Numbered from the stretch's first letter, positions 1 to 10,094 are shown. The stretch: 64,000 nucleotides of DNA from Pseudomonas sp. GM50 (GCF_000282375.1 NZ_AKJK01000040.1:1-64000); one strand, 5' to 3'. Program-made: numbers and translations. Notes: generated by a model from the letters alone, not told the origin.

Positions 1-80
1 GCCTGCTCGCGATGAGGCCATAACATTCAACATCATTGTTGGCTGTTACACCGCCATCGCGAGCAGGCTCACTCCCACAG
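1..80. repeat. REP inverted pair (left end at window edge)
   Basis: Two inverted copies of the core GCCTGCTCGCGATG face each other, the right one continuing into GAGCAGGCTCACTCCCACAG. This is the REP family with a GTGGGAGC...TGCTCGCGA core. It lies upstream of prpD. The left unit begins at the first base, so the full element probably extends outside the window. Confidence 0.85.
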
Positions 81-172
81 TTGATTGCATTTACAAAATG
101 AGAGTGTTGTACCGACTGCGACTACCCTGAACCGAGGTCCCATCAACGAACCACTGACCGAGTGAATCGAAC

Positions 173-1657
173 ATGAGCGCCAACGTCGACCTGAACAACC
201 GCCCCGACTACGACACGGTCCTGCAGGACATCGCCGACTACGTCCTCACTTTCAAAATCGACTCTGGCGAGGCGCTGGATACCGCCCGCAATTGCCTGAT
301 GGACACCCTCGGCTGCGGTCTGCTGGCCCTGCGTTTTCCCGAATGCACCAAGCACCTGGGCCCCATCGTCGAAGGCACGGTCGTTCCTTTAGGTGCTCGC
401 GTGCCGGGGACCAGTTACCGTCTCGACCCGGTCAAAGCCGCGTGGGACATCGGTTGCATTGTCCGCTGGCTCGATTACAACGACACCTGGCTCGCTGCTG
501 AATGGGGTCATCCGTCCGATAACCTCGGCGCCATTCTTGCGGTGGCCGACCACCTGTCGCAAAAGCGCCTGGCCAATGGCGACACACCGCTGTCCATTCG
601 CGTGGTGTTGGAAGCGATGATCATGGCCCATGAGATTCAAGGCGTGATTGCACTGGAAAACTCCTTCAATCGCGTTGGCATCGATCACGTCATCCTGGTG
701 AAAGTCGCCTCGACCGCCGTCACCGCCAAGCTCATGGGCGCCAATCGTGAGCAACTGCTGTCGGCGTTGTCCCATGCCTTTGCCGACGGCCAGGCGCTGC
801 GCACTTACCGGCATGCACCAAATGCCGGGTCTCGTAAATCCTGGGCCGCAGGGGACGCGTCCAGCCGTGGCGTGCGTCTGGCGGACATTGCGATGCGCGG
901 GGAGATGGGTATTCCCGGTGTACTGACCGCCAGGCAATGGGGGTTCTACGACGTGTTGTTCAGCCACACCAACAACGACCTGGCGCTCAAGTCTGAAGAC
1001 AAACGTGTCTTCAGCTTTTCCCGGCCGTTCGGCAGCTACGTGATGGAAAACGTGCTGTTCAAGATCAGCTTTCCCGCCGAGTTCCACGCACAAACTGCCT
1101 GCGAGGCCGCCGTCACCTTGCACCCATTGGTCAGGAATCGCCTGCACGAAATCGACAGGATCGTCATCACTACCCACGAATCGGCGATCCGCATCATCTC
1201 CAAGGTCGGCCCGCTGGCCAACGCCGCGGACCGCGACCACTGCATCCAGTACATGACCGCCGTACCCCTGGTGTTCGGTAATCTGGTGGCCGAGCAATAC
1301 GAAGACGACTTCCACGCGGTGCATCCGATTATCGACGTGCTGCGCGACAAAATGGTCATCGTCGAAGACCCGCGCTTCACCCGCGAATACCTGGAGCCGG
1401 ATAAACGCTCTATCGCCAATGCGGTGCAGGTGTTCTTCAAGGACGGCTCCAGCACCGAGAACGTGGTGGTGGAGTATCCGATCGGCCATCGCCGTCGCCG
1501 CGCCGAGGGTATTCCGTTGTTGGAGGACAAGTTCAAGGCGAACCTGGCAACGCGCTTCACGGCTCAGCGCAGTGCCGAGATTATTGCGTTGTGCAAGGAC
1601 CAGGCGCGGCTTGAGGAGACGGCGGTGAACCGGTTTGTGGATTTGTTTGTGATTTAA
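173..1657 (+). CDS. prpD: 2-methylcitrate dehydratase PrpD
   Basis: PrpD dehydrates 2-methylcitrate to 2-methyl-cis-aconitate in the cytoplasmic 2-methylcitrate cycle that burns propionate. The 494-residue product has the usual length and is recognisable throughout as an MmgE/PrpD family protein: an N-terminal helical domain with GHPSDN near residue 108 and [20 protein letters not shown] near 205, then the lid domain. The ATG at 173 is preceded by GAGTG at a suitable distance. The other prp genes would lie to the left, outside the window. A REP pair follows the stop codon and separates it from the convergent ppsR. The intact length and conserved blocks make this call firm. Confidence 0.95.
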   Translation: MSANVDLNNRPDYDTVLQDIADYVLTFKIDSGEALDTARNCLMDTLGCGLLALRFPECTKHLGPIVEGTVVPLGARVPGTSYRLDPVKAAWDIGCIVRWLDYNDTWLAAEWGHPSDNLGAILAVADHLSQKRLANGDTPLSIRVVLEAMIMAHEIQGVIALENSFNRVGIDHVILVKVASTAVTAKLMGANREQLLSALSHAFADGQALRTYRHAPNAGSRKSWAAGDASSRGVRLADIAMRGEMGIPGVLTARQWGFYDVLFSHTNNDLALKSEDKRVFSFSRPFGSYVMENVLFKISFPAEFHAQTACEAAVTLHPLVRNRLHEIDRIVITTHESAIRIISKVGPLANAADRDHCIQYMTAVPLVFGNLVAEQYEDDFHAVHPIIDVLRDKMVIVEDPRFTREYLEPDKRSIANAVQVFFKDGSSTENVVVEYPIGHRRRRAEGIPLLEDKFKANLATRFTAQRSAEIIALCKDQARLEETAVNRFVDLFVI

Positions 1658-1675
1658 AGGACCGCGTTATCGTTC

Positions 1676-1751
1676 TTCGCGGGCAAGCCTCGCTCCTACA
1701 GGGTTTCGGTGTGAATCACATGACCTGTAGGAGCGAGGCTTGCCCGCGATG
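1676..1751. repeat. REP inverted pair between prpD and ppsR
   Basis: A left arm CGCGGGCAAGCCTCGCTCC and its inverted copy flank a short spacer. This is the family with a TGTAGGAGCGAGGCTTGCCCGCGA core. It sits between the convergent 3' ends of prpD and ppsR, where it can form a stem-loop in either transcript. Confidence 0.9.
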
Positions 1752-1774
1752 GCGGTGGAACAGACGCCGGTAAT

Positions 1775-2593
1775 CTACTTGAACCGCCGCTCCACACCTT
1801 TCTCCACCAGAATCTTCGCTGAAATCTCTTCCACGGAGAAATGCGTGGAATTGATGTGGGCAATGTTCTCGCGGCGAAACAGATTCTCCACCTCGCGCAC
1901 TTCGAATTCGCACTGCGCGTAGCTCGAATAGCGGCTGTTGGGCTTGCGTTCGTTGCGGATCGCTGTGAGGCGGTCCGGGTCGATGGTCAGGCCGAACAGC
2001 TTGTGATGATGGGCGCGCAGGGCGGTTGGCAGTTGCAGGCGCTCCATGTCGTCTTCGGTCAGCGGGTAATTGGCCGCGCGGATGCCGAATTGCATGGCCA
2101 TGTACAAACACGTCGGGGTTTTGCCGCAACGCGACACGCCTACTAGAATCAGGTCAGCTTTGTCGTAATAGTGCGTGCGGGCGCCGTCGTCGTTGTCGAG
2201 GGCGAAGTTCACCGCCTCGATGCGCTCCATGTAATTGGAGTTGCCGCCGATGGAGTGGGATTTGCCGACGGTGTAGGAAGAATGCTCGGTCAGTTCCTGT
2301 TCCAGCGGGGCCAGGAAGGTCGAGAAAATGTCGATCATGAAACCATTCGAGGTCGCGAGGATCTCACGAATGTCCTGATTGACAATGGTGTCGAAAATAA
2401 TCGGACGAAAACCATCGTTTTCGGCGGCTTTGTTGATTTGTTGTACCATGGCCCGCGCTTTATCCGCGTTGTCGATGTAGGGCCGCGTGATTTTGCTGAA
2501 GGTAATGTTTTCGAACTGCGCCAACAGGCTTTGACCGAGGGTTTCGGCGGTAATACCCGTGCCATCGGAGATAAAGAAAGCAGATCGTTTCAT
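1775..2593 (-). CDS. ppsR: PEP synthase regulatory protein (kinase/pyrophosphorylase)
   Basis: PpsR family proteins (DUF299) switch PEP synthase off by ADP-dependent phosphorylation of an active-site threonine and on again by Pi-dependent dephosphorylation. The start is taken as the ATG at 2593, giving 272 residues, the family's usual length, and beginning [19 protein letters not shown] longer frame exists upstream but would run through a repeat. The P-loop-like GVSRCGKT is at residues 152-159. The gene is divergent from its target ppsA, the usual pairing. A MITE-like element lies between the two start codons. Confidence 0.95.
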   Translation of the reverse strand: MKRSAFFISDGTGITAETLGQSLLAQFENITFSKITRPYIDNADKARAMVQQINKAAENDGFRPIIFDTIVNQDIREILATSNGFMIDIFSTFLAPLEQELTEHSSYTVGKSHSIGGNSNYMERIEAVNFALDNDDGARTHYYDKADLILVGVSRCGKTPTCLYMAMQFGIRAANYPLTEDDMERLQLPTALRAHHHKLFGLTIDPDRLTAIRNERKPNSRYSSYAQCEFEVREVENLFRRENIAHINSTHFSVEEISAKILVEKGVERRFK

Positions 2594-2925
2594 TTGCACC
2601 TTGGGCCTTAAGTGAGTGTCCTGTGTCACAAATGCGTTCCTTTTTGACGGCGCCTGTGGCCGCCATACTGCGTTGCCGCTCCTCGCCATAGCCAGCTATG
2701 ACTCGTCGCGGCGCCTTGTCTGGCAACAACAGTCACTCGCCAAAAAAGAACGCATTTGCAACACAGGACACTTGTAACGATTCTTGGATATAGTAGGCGC
2801 GATTTGTCGGCCGCCAGTGGCCAGCATTCTCACTTATTTTCCAGGTCCAGGCCATACAGCCGGCAAATGCTCCCCCGAGTCGCCGGCTTCTGAGCTTTTC
2901 CAACACAGTTAGTGGAGAGATCACC
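2594..2925. repeat. MITE-like inverted repeat in the ppsR-ppsA intergenic region
   Basis: Two 32-base arms, at 2615-2646 and 2741-2772, are inverted copies matching at 29 of 32 positions; each begins AGTGTCCTGTGT read inward. They enclose 94 bases that contain GGCGCC twice. No transposase or clear target duplication is visible. The rest of this gap holds a possible -10 (TATAGT, 2789-2794) and, at 2911-2920, the GGAGAG ribosome binding site of ppsA. The 158-base size, with long terminal repeats and no coding capacity, is what a MITE would look like, but a regulatory RNA hairpin is an alternative. Confidence 0.7.
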
Positions 2926-5301
2926 TTGGTAGAGTACGTAGTTTCCCTCGATAAGCTCGGCGTCCATGATGTAGAGCATGTGGGGGGCAAGAACGCATCC
3001 CTGGGCGAGATGATCAGTAACCTTGCAGGTGCCGGTGTATCGGTACCTGGTGGCTTTGCCACGACAGCTCAGGCATATCGTGATTTCCTGGAGCTGAGCG
3101 GTCTGAACGATCAGATCCACGCCGCCCTCGACGCGCTGGATGTCGACGATGTCAACGCCCTGGCCAAAACCGGCGCCCAGATCCGTCAATGGATCATGGA
3201 AGCCGAATTCCCCGAGAAGCTCAACGCCGAGATCCGCACCGCGTTCGCCACGCTGTCGGCGGGCAACCCTGACATGGCCGTGGCCGTGCGCTCTTCCGCT
3301 ACCGCCGAAGACTTGCCGGACGCTTCCTTCGCCGGTCAGCAGGAAACCTTCCTGAACATCCGTGGTGTCGAAAACGTTATTCGCGCCGCCAAAGAGGTGT
3401 TCGCTTCCCTGTTCAACGACCGTGCGATTTCCTACCGCGTCCACCAGGGCTTCGACCACAAGCTGGTGGCCCTGTCGGCCGGCGTGCAGCGCATGGTCCG
3501 CTCCGAAACCGGCACCGCCGGCGTGATGTTCACCCTCGATACCGAATCGGGCTTCCGTGACGTGGTGTTCATCACCGGCGCCTACGGCCTGGGTGAAACC
3601 GTCGTACAAGGCGCGGTGAACCCGGATGAATTCTATGTCCACAAAGGCACGCTGGAAGCCGGTCGTCCGGCCATCCTGCGTCGCAACCTGGGCAGCAAAG
3701 CCATCAAGATGATTTACGGCGAAGTGGCCACGGCCGGTAAGTCGGTCAAGACCATCGACGTCGACAAGGCCGATCGTGCACGTTTCTGCCTGAGCGACGC
3801 CGAAGTCAGCGAGCTGGCCAAACAAGCGATGATCATCGAGAAGCACTACAAGTGCCCGATGGACATCGAATGGGCCAAAGACGGCGACGACGGCAAGCTC
3901 TACATCGTGCAGGCCCGTCCGGAAACCGTGAAAAGCCGCACCCAGGCCAACGTCATGGAACGTTACCTGCTGAAAGAAACCGGCACCGTGCTGGTGGAAG
4001 GTCGCGCCATCGGCCAGCGCATCGGCGCCGGCAAAGTGCGGATCATCAAGGATGTGTCCGAGATGGACAAAGTCCAGCCGGGCGATGTCCTGGTTTCCGA
4101 CATGACCGACCCGGACTGGGAACCGGTGATGAAACGCGCCAGTGCCATCGTCACCAACCGTGGCGGTCGTACCTGCCACGCGGCGATCATCGCTCGCGAG
4201 CTGGGCATCCCGGCCGTGGTCGGTTGCGGCAACGCCACCCAGCTGTTGAAAGACGGCCAGGGCGTGACCGTTTCTTGCGCTGAAGGCGACACCGGTTACA
4301 TCTTCGAAGGCGAGCTGGGCTTCGACATCAAGAAAAACTCCGTGGATGCCATGCCGGATCTGCCGTTCAAGATCATGATGAACGTCGGCAACCCGGACCG
4401 CGCCTTCGACTTCGCGCAGCTGCCGAACGCCGGTGTGGGCCTGGCCCGTCTGGAATTCATCATCAACCGCATGATCGGCGTGCACCCCAAAGCGCTGTTG
4501 AACTACGACGGCCTGCCGCAAGAAATCAAGGACAGCGTCGACAAGCGCATTGCCGGTTACAACGACCCGGTCGGCTTCTATGTCGAGAAACTGGTCGAAG
4601 GCATCAGTACCCTGGCGGCAGCGTTCTGGCCGAAAAAGGTCATCGTGCGTCTGTCGGACTTCAAGTCCAACGAATACGCGAACCTGATCGGCGGCAAACT
4701 CTACGAGCCGGAAGAAGAGAACCCGATGCTGGGCTTCCGTGGCGCTTCGCGTTACATCAGCGAATCGTTCCGCGACTGCTTCGAGCTCGAATGCCGCGCC
4801 CTCAAGCGCGTGCGCAACGAGATGGGCCTGACCAACGTCGAAATCATGGTGCCGTTCGTTCGCACCCTGGGCGAAGCGAGCCAGGTGGTCGATCTGCTGG
4901 CCGAAAACGGTCTGGCCCGTGGCGACAACGGTCTGCGCGTGATCATGATGTGCGAACTGCCGTCCAACGCGATCCTGGCTGAAGAGTTCCTCGAGTTCTT
5001 CGACGGCTTCTCTATCGGCTCCAACGACCTGACTCAGCTGACACTGGGCCTGGACCGTGACTCCGGGATCATCGCGCACCTGTTCGACGAGCGTAATCCT
5101 GCAGTGAAGAAGCTGCTGGCCAATGCTATTCAGGCCTGCAACAAGGCCGGCAAGTACATCGGCATCTGCGGTCAGGGCCCTTCGGACCACCCGGATCTGG
5201 CTAAATGGCTGATGGAGCAGGGCATCGAAAGCGTTTCGCTGAACCCCGATTCCGTACTGGAAACCTGGTTCTTCCTGGCTGAAGGTCAAGCTCCGGCCTG
5301 A
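2926..5301 (+). CDS. ppsA: phosphoenolpyruvate synthase
   Basis: PpsA converts pyruvate, ATP and water to PEP, AMP and phosphate, and is the entry to gluconeogenesis. The 791-residue protein has the PEP/pyruvate-binding N-terminal domain ([10 protein letters not shown] at residues 19-28), the central phosphohistidine domain with GGRTCHAAI (His near residue 418), and the C-terminal PEP-utilising TIM barrel ending with [11 protein letters not shown] and GICGQGPSD. Translation starts at a TTG preceded by GGAGAG, because the family N terminus ([12 protein letters not shown]) begins exactly there. It is divergent from ppsR. A REP pair and an intrinsic terminator follow. Confidence 0.97.
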   Translation: MVEYVVSLDKLGVHDVEHVGGKNASLGEMISNLAGAGVSVPGGFATTAQAYRDFLELSGLNDQIHAALDALDVDDVNALAKTGAQIRQWIMEAEFPEKLNAEIRTAFATLSAGNPDMAVAVRSSATAEDLPDASFAGQQETFLNIRGVENVIRAAKEVFASLFNDRAISYRVHQGFDHKLVALSAGVQRMVRSETGTAGVMFTLDTESGFRDVVFITGAYGLGETVVQGAVNPDEFYVHKGTLEAGRPAILRRNLGSKAIKMIYGEVATAGKSVKTIDVDKADRARFCLSDAEVSELAKQAMIIEKHYKCPMDIEWAKDGDDGKLYIVQARPETVKSRTQANVMERYLLKETGTVLVEGRAIGQRIGAGKVRIIKDVSEMDKVQPGDVLVSDMTDPDWEPVMKRASAIVTNRGGRTCHAAIIARELGIPAVVGCGNATQLLKDGQGVTVSCAEGDTGYIFEGELGFDIKKNSVDAMPDLPFKIMMNVGNPDRAFDFAQLPNAGVGLARLEFIINRMIGVHPKALLNYDGLPQEIKDSVDKRIAGYNDPVGFYVEKLVEGISTLAAAFWPKKVIVRLSDFKSNEYANLIGGKLYEPEEENPMLGFRGASRYISESFRDCFELECRALKRVRNEMGLTNVEIMVPFVRTLGEASQVVDLLAENGLARGDNGLRVIMMCELPSNAILAEEFLEFFDGFSIGSNDLTQLTLGLDRDSGIIAHLFDERNPAVKKLLANAIQACNKAGKYIGICGQGPSDHPDLAKWLMEQGIESVSLNPDSVLETWFFLAEGQAPA

Positions 5302-5322
5302 TGGTGTGGACGGGCCGCTCTC

Positions 5323-5422
5323 TGTGGGAGCGAGCCTGCTCGCGATGGTCGTAAACGATAACGCGTACTTGCTGGATAAACGCGTTGTTCTGGCGTCCTT
5401 CGCGAGCAGGCTCGCTCCCACA
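5323..5422. repeat. REP inverted pair after ppsA
   Basis: GTGGGAGCGAGCCTGCTCGCG and an inverted GCGAGCAGGCTCGCTCCCAC flank about 60 bases. It lies directly downstream of the ppsA stop codon and before the terminator. Confidence 0.9.
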
Positions 5423-5450
5423 CTGGCCGGCTCTTTTAGATATTCAAGTA

Positions 5451-5481
5451 GGGCGGGCTCCTCTGGATGCCGCCCTTTTTT
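5451..5481 (+). terminator. intrinsic terminator of ppsA
   Basis: GGGCGG (5451-5456) pairs with CCGCCC (5470-5475) and is followed by six T. It separates ppsA from the esterase gene starting at 5495. Confidence 0.8.
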
Positions 5482-5494
5482 GTGCAAGAGCATT

Positions 5495-6484
5495 ATGCAA
5501 AGCAGCAGCAACCTATTTCCTGTCGCCCTGATCAGCGCCGAGCGGCGCGGTGATCTGAGCGAAGATGTCTATCGTTTGAAACCCGGTAACAGCCCCGACG
5601 GCACCGTCGAACTGGCTGTGACGCGCCTGGGCCTGGCCGATGAGCCGGCGGTGCGTGGCGTGCCGGTGATTCTGTTGCACGGCAGCTTTTCCAATCGACG
5701 GTTCTGGTTCTCACCCAAAGGTTTGGGGTTGGGGGCTTATCTGACGCGTCTGGGCTTCGATGTGTGGATCCCGGAAATGCGCGGTCATGGTCTGTCTCAG
5801 CGCAATCAGGACTATCGCAAGAACCGCGTCGCCGACTACGCGCGTTACGATTTGCCGGCCATTGGCGCGTTCGTGCGCGAGCAAAGCGGCCAGGTTCCAC
5901 ACTGGATCGGTCATTCGTTGGGTGGCATTACCCTGGCCGCGGCATTGGGCGGTCAGTACCTGGGCGAACCTGCCGTGGCTTCCGCGGCGTTTTTTGGCAC
6001 GCAGGTCAGCCGCACCTACTGGCCGTTGAAGTTTCCGCCGGTGGAGTGGAGCGGGCGCTTCATCCTCAAGCGGTTTGCCCAACTGTCGGGTTCACGGCTC
6101 AAGCGCGGCCCGGAGGACGAGCCGATCGGCCTGGCCCTGGAAAGCATGCGCTGGTACGGGCTGTTCGGCCGTTTTGGCGATGCCGACAAGGACTGGTGGG
6201 CAGGTTTGGCCGAGGTTCGGTTGCCAGTGCTGGCCGTGAGCGCCGCGGGCGATCATCAGGACCCGACGTGGGCCTGCCGCAAGCTGTTCGATCAGGTCGG
6301 CTCTGAGCACAAGCAATTCATCACCCTTGGCCGCGAGCAAGGCTTTGGCGATAATTTCGGTCATGTGGAAATGCTTGTCAGCAAGTCTGCGCAGACTGAA
6401 GTGTGGCCATTGGTGGCGCGTTGGCTGGCAGATCAACAGACGCCTTTGCTGGGGGGAAAGCCGGATTTGGCCGCGGCCGTTTGA
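5495..6484 (+). CDS. alpha/beta-fold hydrolase (putative esterase/lipase)
   Basis: The product of 329 residues is an alpha/beta hydrolase. The oxyanion-type motif HGSFSNRRFW is near residue 67 and the nucleophile elbow GHSLGG has its Ser at residue 141; an Asp in SAAGDHQDP and a His in NFGHVEM are candidates for the rest of the triad. The start at 5495 is chosen over an upstream frame because that frame reads through the REP pair and terminator of ppsA. There is no clear signal peptide, so it should act in the cytoplasm. The same neighbour is found between ppsA and rraA in P. aeruginosa. The substrate is unknown; esterase is a family-level guess. Confidence 0.85.
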   Translation: MQSSSNLFPVALISAERRGDLSEDVYRLKPGNSPDGTVELAVTRLGLADEPAVRGVPVILLHGSFSNRRFWFSPKGLGLGAYLTRLGFDVWIPEMRGHGLSQRNQDYRKNRVADYARYDLPAIGAFVREQSGQVPHWIGHSLGGITLAAALGGQYLGEPAVASAAFFGTQVSRTYWPLKFPPVEWSGRFILKRFAQLSGSRLKRGPEDEPIGLALESMRWYGLFGRFGDADKDWWAGLAEVRLPVLAVSAAGDHQDPTWACRKLFDQVGSEHKQFITLGREQGFGDNFGHVEMLVSKSAQTEVWPLVARWLADQQTPLLGGKPDLAAAV

Positions 6485-6658
6485 AGCTGATGCTCTAACA
6501 AGGGCATTTCGCTCTGAACGGCTTGCGGCTAAGATATGACGCATTAAGCGGTTCTGGTCACTTTTGGTGATTGACTCGATCGGCGCGTTTGCGGCCGTTC
6601 AGCCTTGGCCCGCGTATGCTGCCTACTCGATTGTCTTCCTTTTAACAGGAGTTTCTCG

Positions 6659-7150
6659 ATGAACCATTACCTCACGCCTGACCTGTGCGATGCCTACCCG
6701 GAGCTGGTGCAGGTGCTGGAACCGATGTTCAGCAATTTCGGTGGCCGTGATTCTTTCGGCGGCGAAATCGTGACCATCAAATGTTTCGAAGATAATTCGC
6801 TGGTCAAGGAGCAAGTCGCGCTCAAGGGTAACGGTAAAGTGCTGGTAGTCGACGGTGGCGGTTCCCTGCGCCGCGCGCTGTTGGGCGACCTGCTGGCCGA
6901 GAAAGCCGCCAGTAATGGTTGGGAAGGGCTGGTGATCTACGGTTGCATTCGCGACGTTGACGTCATCGCGCAAACCGATCTGGGGGTTCAGGCTCTGGCC
7001 AGTCACCCGATGAAAACCGACCGGCGCGGTGTGGGTGAACTCAATATTGCCGTGACCTTCGCGGGTGTGACCTTCCACCCGGGGCACTATGTTTATGCGG
7101 ATAACAACGGCGTGATCATTTCGCCAAGCCCGCTGAAGATGCCTGAATAA
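6659..7150 (+). CDS. rraA: ribonuclease E activity regulator RraA / HMG aldolase-like protein
   Basis: The 163-residue product matches RraA along its whole length, including [12 protein letters not shown] and the GCIRDVD segment whose Arg and Asp are shared with 4-hydroxy-4-methyl-2-oxoglutarate aldolases of the same fold. In enterobacteria RraA binds and inhibits RNase E; Pseudomonas proteins of this family are also reported with aldolase activity, so the true role here is open. The start at 6659 has AACAGGAG just upstream; an upstream in-frame start would add 18 unrelated residues. cmaX begins 25 bases downstream, possibly in the same transcript. Confidence 0.92.
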   Translation: MNHYLTPDLCDAYPELVQVLEPMFSNFGGRDSFGGEIVTIKCFEDNSLVKEQVALKGNGKVLVVDGGGSLRRALLGDLLAEKAASNGWEGLVIYGCIRDVDVIAQTDLGVQALASHPMKTDRRGVGELNIAVTFAGVTFHPGHYVYADNNGVIISPSPLKMPE

Positions 7151-7175
7151 AGCGCGTTTCATCAAAGGGGTGAGG

Positions 7176-8171
7176 ATGTTCGAGGAAGAAAACGCGCAGT
7201 GGGGGCTGGTGCATGCCCTGGTGCTGGACGGTAAAGGCGGTGCGCGTTCGATAGCCCGGACTGAACTCGATGACTTGCAGTTGCAGGCCCATGAAAGCCT
7301 GTGGCTGCACTGGGATCGCAGTCACCCGCAAACCCAGACCTGGCTGCGTAAATACAGCGGTCTGAGTGAATTTAGTTGCGACCTGTTGCTGGAAGAAAAC
7401 ACCCGGCCGCGTCTTTTGCCGCTGCCGGACTCAGAACTGTTGCTGTTTCTGCGCGGGATCAACCTCAATCCAGGTGCCGAGCCGGAAGACATGGTCTCGG
7501 TGCGGATCTTCGGTTCAGCCCAGCGAGTCATCTCCCTGCGTCTGCGGCCGTTGCGCGCCACCGATGAGTTGCTGGCGCAACTGGCTGAAGGCAAAGGGCC
7601 GAAAACCGCCTCCGAACTCATTCTTTATATGGCGCAGTACCTCACTAACAAAGTGCAGGATCTGGTCAGCTGCCTCTCGGAAATCGTCGATGAGGAAGAA
7701 GAAAAGCTGGATACCGACGAACGGTATACGCCGGAGCATGGGGCCGTTTTGCAGATCCGTCGCAGGGCGGCCGCACTGAAACGTTTTCTGGCACCGCAAC
7801 GGGATATTTTCGGTCAGCTGACGCGGATAAAACTACCGTGGTTCGTTGAAAACGATGGCGATTACTGGAACGAATTGAACAACAGCCTGACCCGTTATCT
7901 CGAGGAGCTGGAGTTGACCCGGGAGCGTGTGGGGCTGGTCCTGGAGGCCGAAGACCGGCGTCTGAGCGTGCGGATGAACCGCACGATGTACCGCTTCGGA
8001 ATCATCACCGGAATTTTTTTGCCGATGAGTTTTCTGACCGGTCTTTTGGGTATCAACGTCGGCGGTATTCCGTTCTCCACCAGCCCTTATGGCTTCCTGA
8101 TCGCCTGCTTGCTGGCAGGCTCGGTAGCGCTGGGGCAGTGGTGGCTATTCCGACGTTTGCGCTGGTTCTGA
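7176..8171 (+). CDS. cmaX: CorA/ZntB-family membrane transporter CmaX
   Basis: A CorA-type metal ion transporter of 331 residues: a long, soluble helical N-terminal domain rich in Glu and Leu, then two C-terminal membrane helices. The first helix ends in GINVGGIP (GIN at residues 292-294), the counterpart of the GMN or GVN selectivity signature. The ATG at 7176 follows AAGGGGTGAGG; a GTG at 7170 is the alternative. It precedes crfX-cmpX-sigX-oprF, the position of cmaX in P. aeruginosa, which is why that symbol is used. Whether it moves zinc, magnesium or another ion cannot be read from the sequence. Confidence 0.88.
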   Translation: MFEEENAQWGLVHALVLDGKGGARSIARTELDDLQLQAHESLWLHWDRSHPQTQTWLRKYSGLSEFSCDLLLEENTRPRLLPLPDSELLLFLRGINLNPGAEPEDMVSVRIFGSAQRVISLRLRPLRATDELLAQLAEGKGPKTASELILYMAQYLTNKVQDLVSCLSEIVDEEEEKLDTDERYTPEHGAVLQIRRRAAALKRFLAPQRDIFGQLTRIKLPWFVENDGDYWNELNNSLTRYLEELELTRERVGLVLEAEDRRLSVRMNRTMYRFGIITGIFLPMSFLTGLLGINVGGIPFSTSPYGFLIACLLAGSVALGQWWLFRRLRWF

Positions 8172-8234
8172 TGATGAGTCATGTGACCCGACCAAATTTG
8201 ACCGCGTCTTTCACAGATATCACGAGAGGTGCGT

Positions 8235-8483
8235 ATGCACGATCCGTTTGAACAGTCTTTGCGTGACATGCTCAAAGCTTCGCCGTCCAGCCGTGACGAC
8301 GATGCCTGCCTGGGTCGCGTGCTGAAAACCGCCAACCGCCAGGTCGGTGCCGGCGATCTGTTCAGCCTGCTGGGCCGCTGGCTGCCCGCGCTGATGATCG
8401 CCCTGAATAACGGATCGGCCCATGTCTCGCCGGTTTCCCGTCTTCGTAAACCTACCGCTCGCACTGCTGATAAGGCTGATTGA
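8235..8483 (+). CDS. crfX: small conserved protein CrfX
   Basis: A small protein of 82 residues (MHDPFEQSLRDMLKASPSSR) with a hydrophobic stretch LFSLLGRWLPALMIAL in the middle. It has no enzymatic motif. The start ATG at 8235 follows AGAGGTGCGT. The position between cmaX and cmpX, two bases from the cmpX start, identifies it as CrfX. In other pseudomonads the crfX-cmpX unit responds to cell-envelope stress sigma factors; its biochemical role is not established. Confidence 0.88.
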   Translation: MHDPFEQSLRDMLKASPSSRDDDACLGRVLKTANRQVGAGDLFSLLGRWLPALMIALNNGSAHVSPVSRLRKPTARTADKAD

Positions 8484-8485
8484 AT

Positions 8486-9310
8486 ATGGAACTTGATCTC
8501 TGGACTCAGAGCCTCGTCACTGCAATGACTGCGTTATGGACCAAGGTTGCAAACTTCATTCCGAACCTGTTTGGCGCACTGGTTGTGCTGCTGCTGGGTT
8601 TTGTCGTGGCCAAACTGCTGGACACGTTGCTCTCCAAATTGCTCGCCAAACTGGGCCTCGATCGCCTGATGGGCGGTACCGGGCTGACCAAATTGCTGTC
8701 ACGCGCCGGCCTTCAGGTGCCTATCTCGACGTTGATCGGCAAGATCGTCTATTGGTTCGTTCTGCTGATTTTTCTGGTTTCAGCCGCAGAATCCCTTGGA
8801 CTTGAACGAGTTTCGGCTACGCTGGACATGTTGGCGCTGTATTTGCCGAAAGTATTCGGCGCTGCGCTGGTGCTGCTGGTGGGTGTCTTGCTGGCGCAAC
8901 TGGCCAATGGGCTGGTGCGTGGCGCGGCAGAAGGCGTAGGGCTTGATTACGCCGCGGGCCTGGGGCGAATTGCCCAAGGCCTGGTGATCATCATCAGTAT
9001 TTCGGTTGCGATCAGCCAGTTGGAGGTCAAGACTGACCTGCTCAACCATGTGATCGTGATCGTCTTGATTACCGTTGGTCTGGCGGTTGCGCTGGCCATG
9101 GGCTTGGGAAGCCGGGAAATTGCCGGTCAGATTCTTGCGGGAATCTATGTGCGTGAGTTGTATCAGGTTGGGCAACAAGTGCGTGTTGGCGAGGTCGAAG
9201 GTCAGATCGAAGAGATCGGCACGGTTAAAACCACCGTGCTGACCGATGAGGGTGAGCTAGTCTCTCTCTCGAATCGGATTCTCTTGGAGCAGCATGTGAG
9301 TAGCCGCTAA
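8486..9310 (+). CDS. cmpX: mechanosensitive-channel-like membrane protein CmpX
   Basis: A 274-residue inner-membrane protein with several hydrophobic helices (for example FGALVVLLLGFVVAKLL, WFVLLIFLVSAA, HVIVIVLITVGLAVALAMG) followed by a short beta-type domain (VGQQVRVGEVEGQIEEIGTV). This architecture is that of the conserved TM helix / MscS-like family. The ATG at 8486 follows the crfX stop codon by two bases; a TTG at 8480 overlapping that stop is an alternative. CmpX is reported to affect SigX activity in P. aeruginosa, in keeping with its place in front of sigX. Confidence 0.9.
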   Translation: MELDLWTQSLVTAMTALWTKVANFIPNLFGALVVLLLGFVVAKLLDTLLSKLLAKLGLDRLMGGTGLTKLLSRAGLQVPISTLIGKIVYWFVLLIFLVSAAESLGLERVSATLDMLALYLPKVFGAALVLLVGVLLAQLANGLVRGAAEGVGLDYAAGLGRIAQGLVIIISISVAISQLEVKTDLLNHVIVIVLITVGLAVALAMGLGSREIAGQILAGIYVRELYQVGQQVRVGEVEGQIEEIGTVKTTVLTDEGELVSLSNRILLEQHVSSR

Positions 9311-9396
9311 CCCGGCAAATCCTGCTAATGTATGCCGCCGCAAAATGCCCTGAAGGGCTGCGGCGGACATTGACCTGACTGTCGGCCAGACTTGTT

Positions 9397-9987
9397 TTGA
9401 ATAAAGCTCAATCGCTCTCCACGCGCTACGACCCCCGCGAGCTCTCTGATGAGGAGTTGGTCGCGCGCTCGCATACCGAGCTGTTTCACGTAACTCGCGC
9501 CTATGAAGAACTGATGCGGCGTTACCAGCGAACATTATTTAACGTTTGTGCACGGTATCTCGGGAACGATCGTGACGCAGATGATGTCTGTCAGGAAGTG
9601 ATGTTGAAGGTGCTGTACGGCCTGAAGAACTTCGAGGGCAAATCGAAGTTCAAGACGTGGCTATACAGCATCACGTACAACGAGTGCATCACGCAGTATC
9701 GGAAAGAACGGCGAAAGCGTCGCTTGATGGACGCTTTGAGTCTGGACCCCCTTGAGGAAGCGTCTGAAGAAAAGACGCCGAAACCCGAGGAGAAGGGCGG
9801 ACTTGATCGCTGGCTGGTGTATGTGAACCCGATCGACCGTGAAATTCTGGTGCTACGATTTGTCGCAGAGCTGGAATTTCAGGAGATCGCAGACATAATG
9901 CACATGGGTTTGAGTGCGACAAAAATGCGTTACAAACGCGCTCTAGACAAATTGCGTGAGAAATTTGCAGGCATTGCTGAAACTTAG
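9397..9987 (+). CDS. sigX: ECF sigma factor SigX
   Basis: An extracytoplasmic-function sigma factor of 196 residues. Region 2 includes YLGNDRDADDVCQEVMLKVL and FKTWLYSITYNE; region 4 includes DREILVLRFVAELEFQEIADIM followed by the recognition helix SATKMRYKRALDKL. SigX directs transcription of oprF and of fatty-acid and envelope genes. The start is a TTG at 9397, since the conserved N terminus MNKAQSLSTRY begins exactly there. No anti-sigma gene is adjacent, consistent with the known oddity of this sigma factor. oprF follows after 107 bases. Confidence 0.95.
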   Translation: MNKAQSLSTRYDPRELSDEELVARSHTELFHVTRAYEELMRRYQRTLFNVCARYLGNDRDADDVCQEVMLKVLYGLKNFEGKSKFKTWLYSITYNECITQYRKERRKRRLMDALSLDPLEEASEEKTPKPEEKGGLDRWLVYVNPIDREILVLRFVAELEFQEIADIMHMGLSATKMRYKRALDKLREKFAGIAET

Positions 9988-10013
9988 TTCGGCGCAAATA
10001 TCTCTTACGTGTA

Positions 10014-10035
10014 GGCAAGTTCTGATAGACTTGCC
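10014..10035 (+). promoter_or_regulatory. hairpin between sigX and oprF
   Basis: GGCAAGT (10014-10020) pairs perfectly with ACTTGCC (10029-10035) around an 8-base loop. There is no T-run, so it is not a classic terminator. It could lower read-through from sigX into oprF or stabilise the oprF leader. Confidence 0.5.
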
Positions 10036-10094
10036 GCCGAGTTGTCCCCCGGTTTGCGGGACTGCTTCACAATCACCAGATGGGGATTTAACGG

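Noticed and set aside
5306..5494. N-terminal extension of the alpha/beta hydrolase by 63 residues
   Set aside because: The extension is made of REP and terminator sequence and is not hydrolase-like.
2830..5511. 893-codon open frame antisense to ppsA
   Set aside because: It mirrors ppsA codon by codon, as expected in high-GC DNA with biased third positions; the sense frame is a complete, recognised enzyme.
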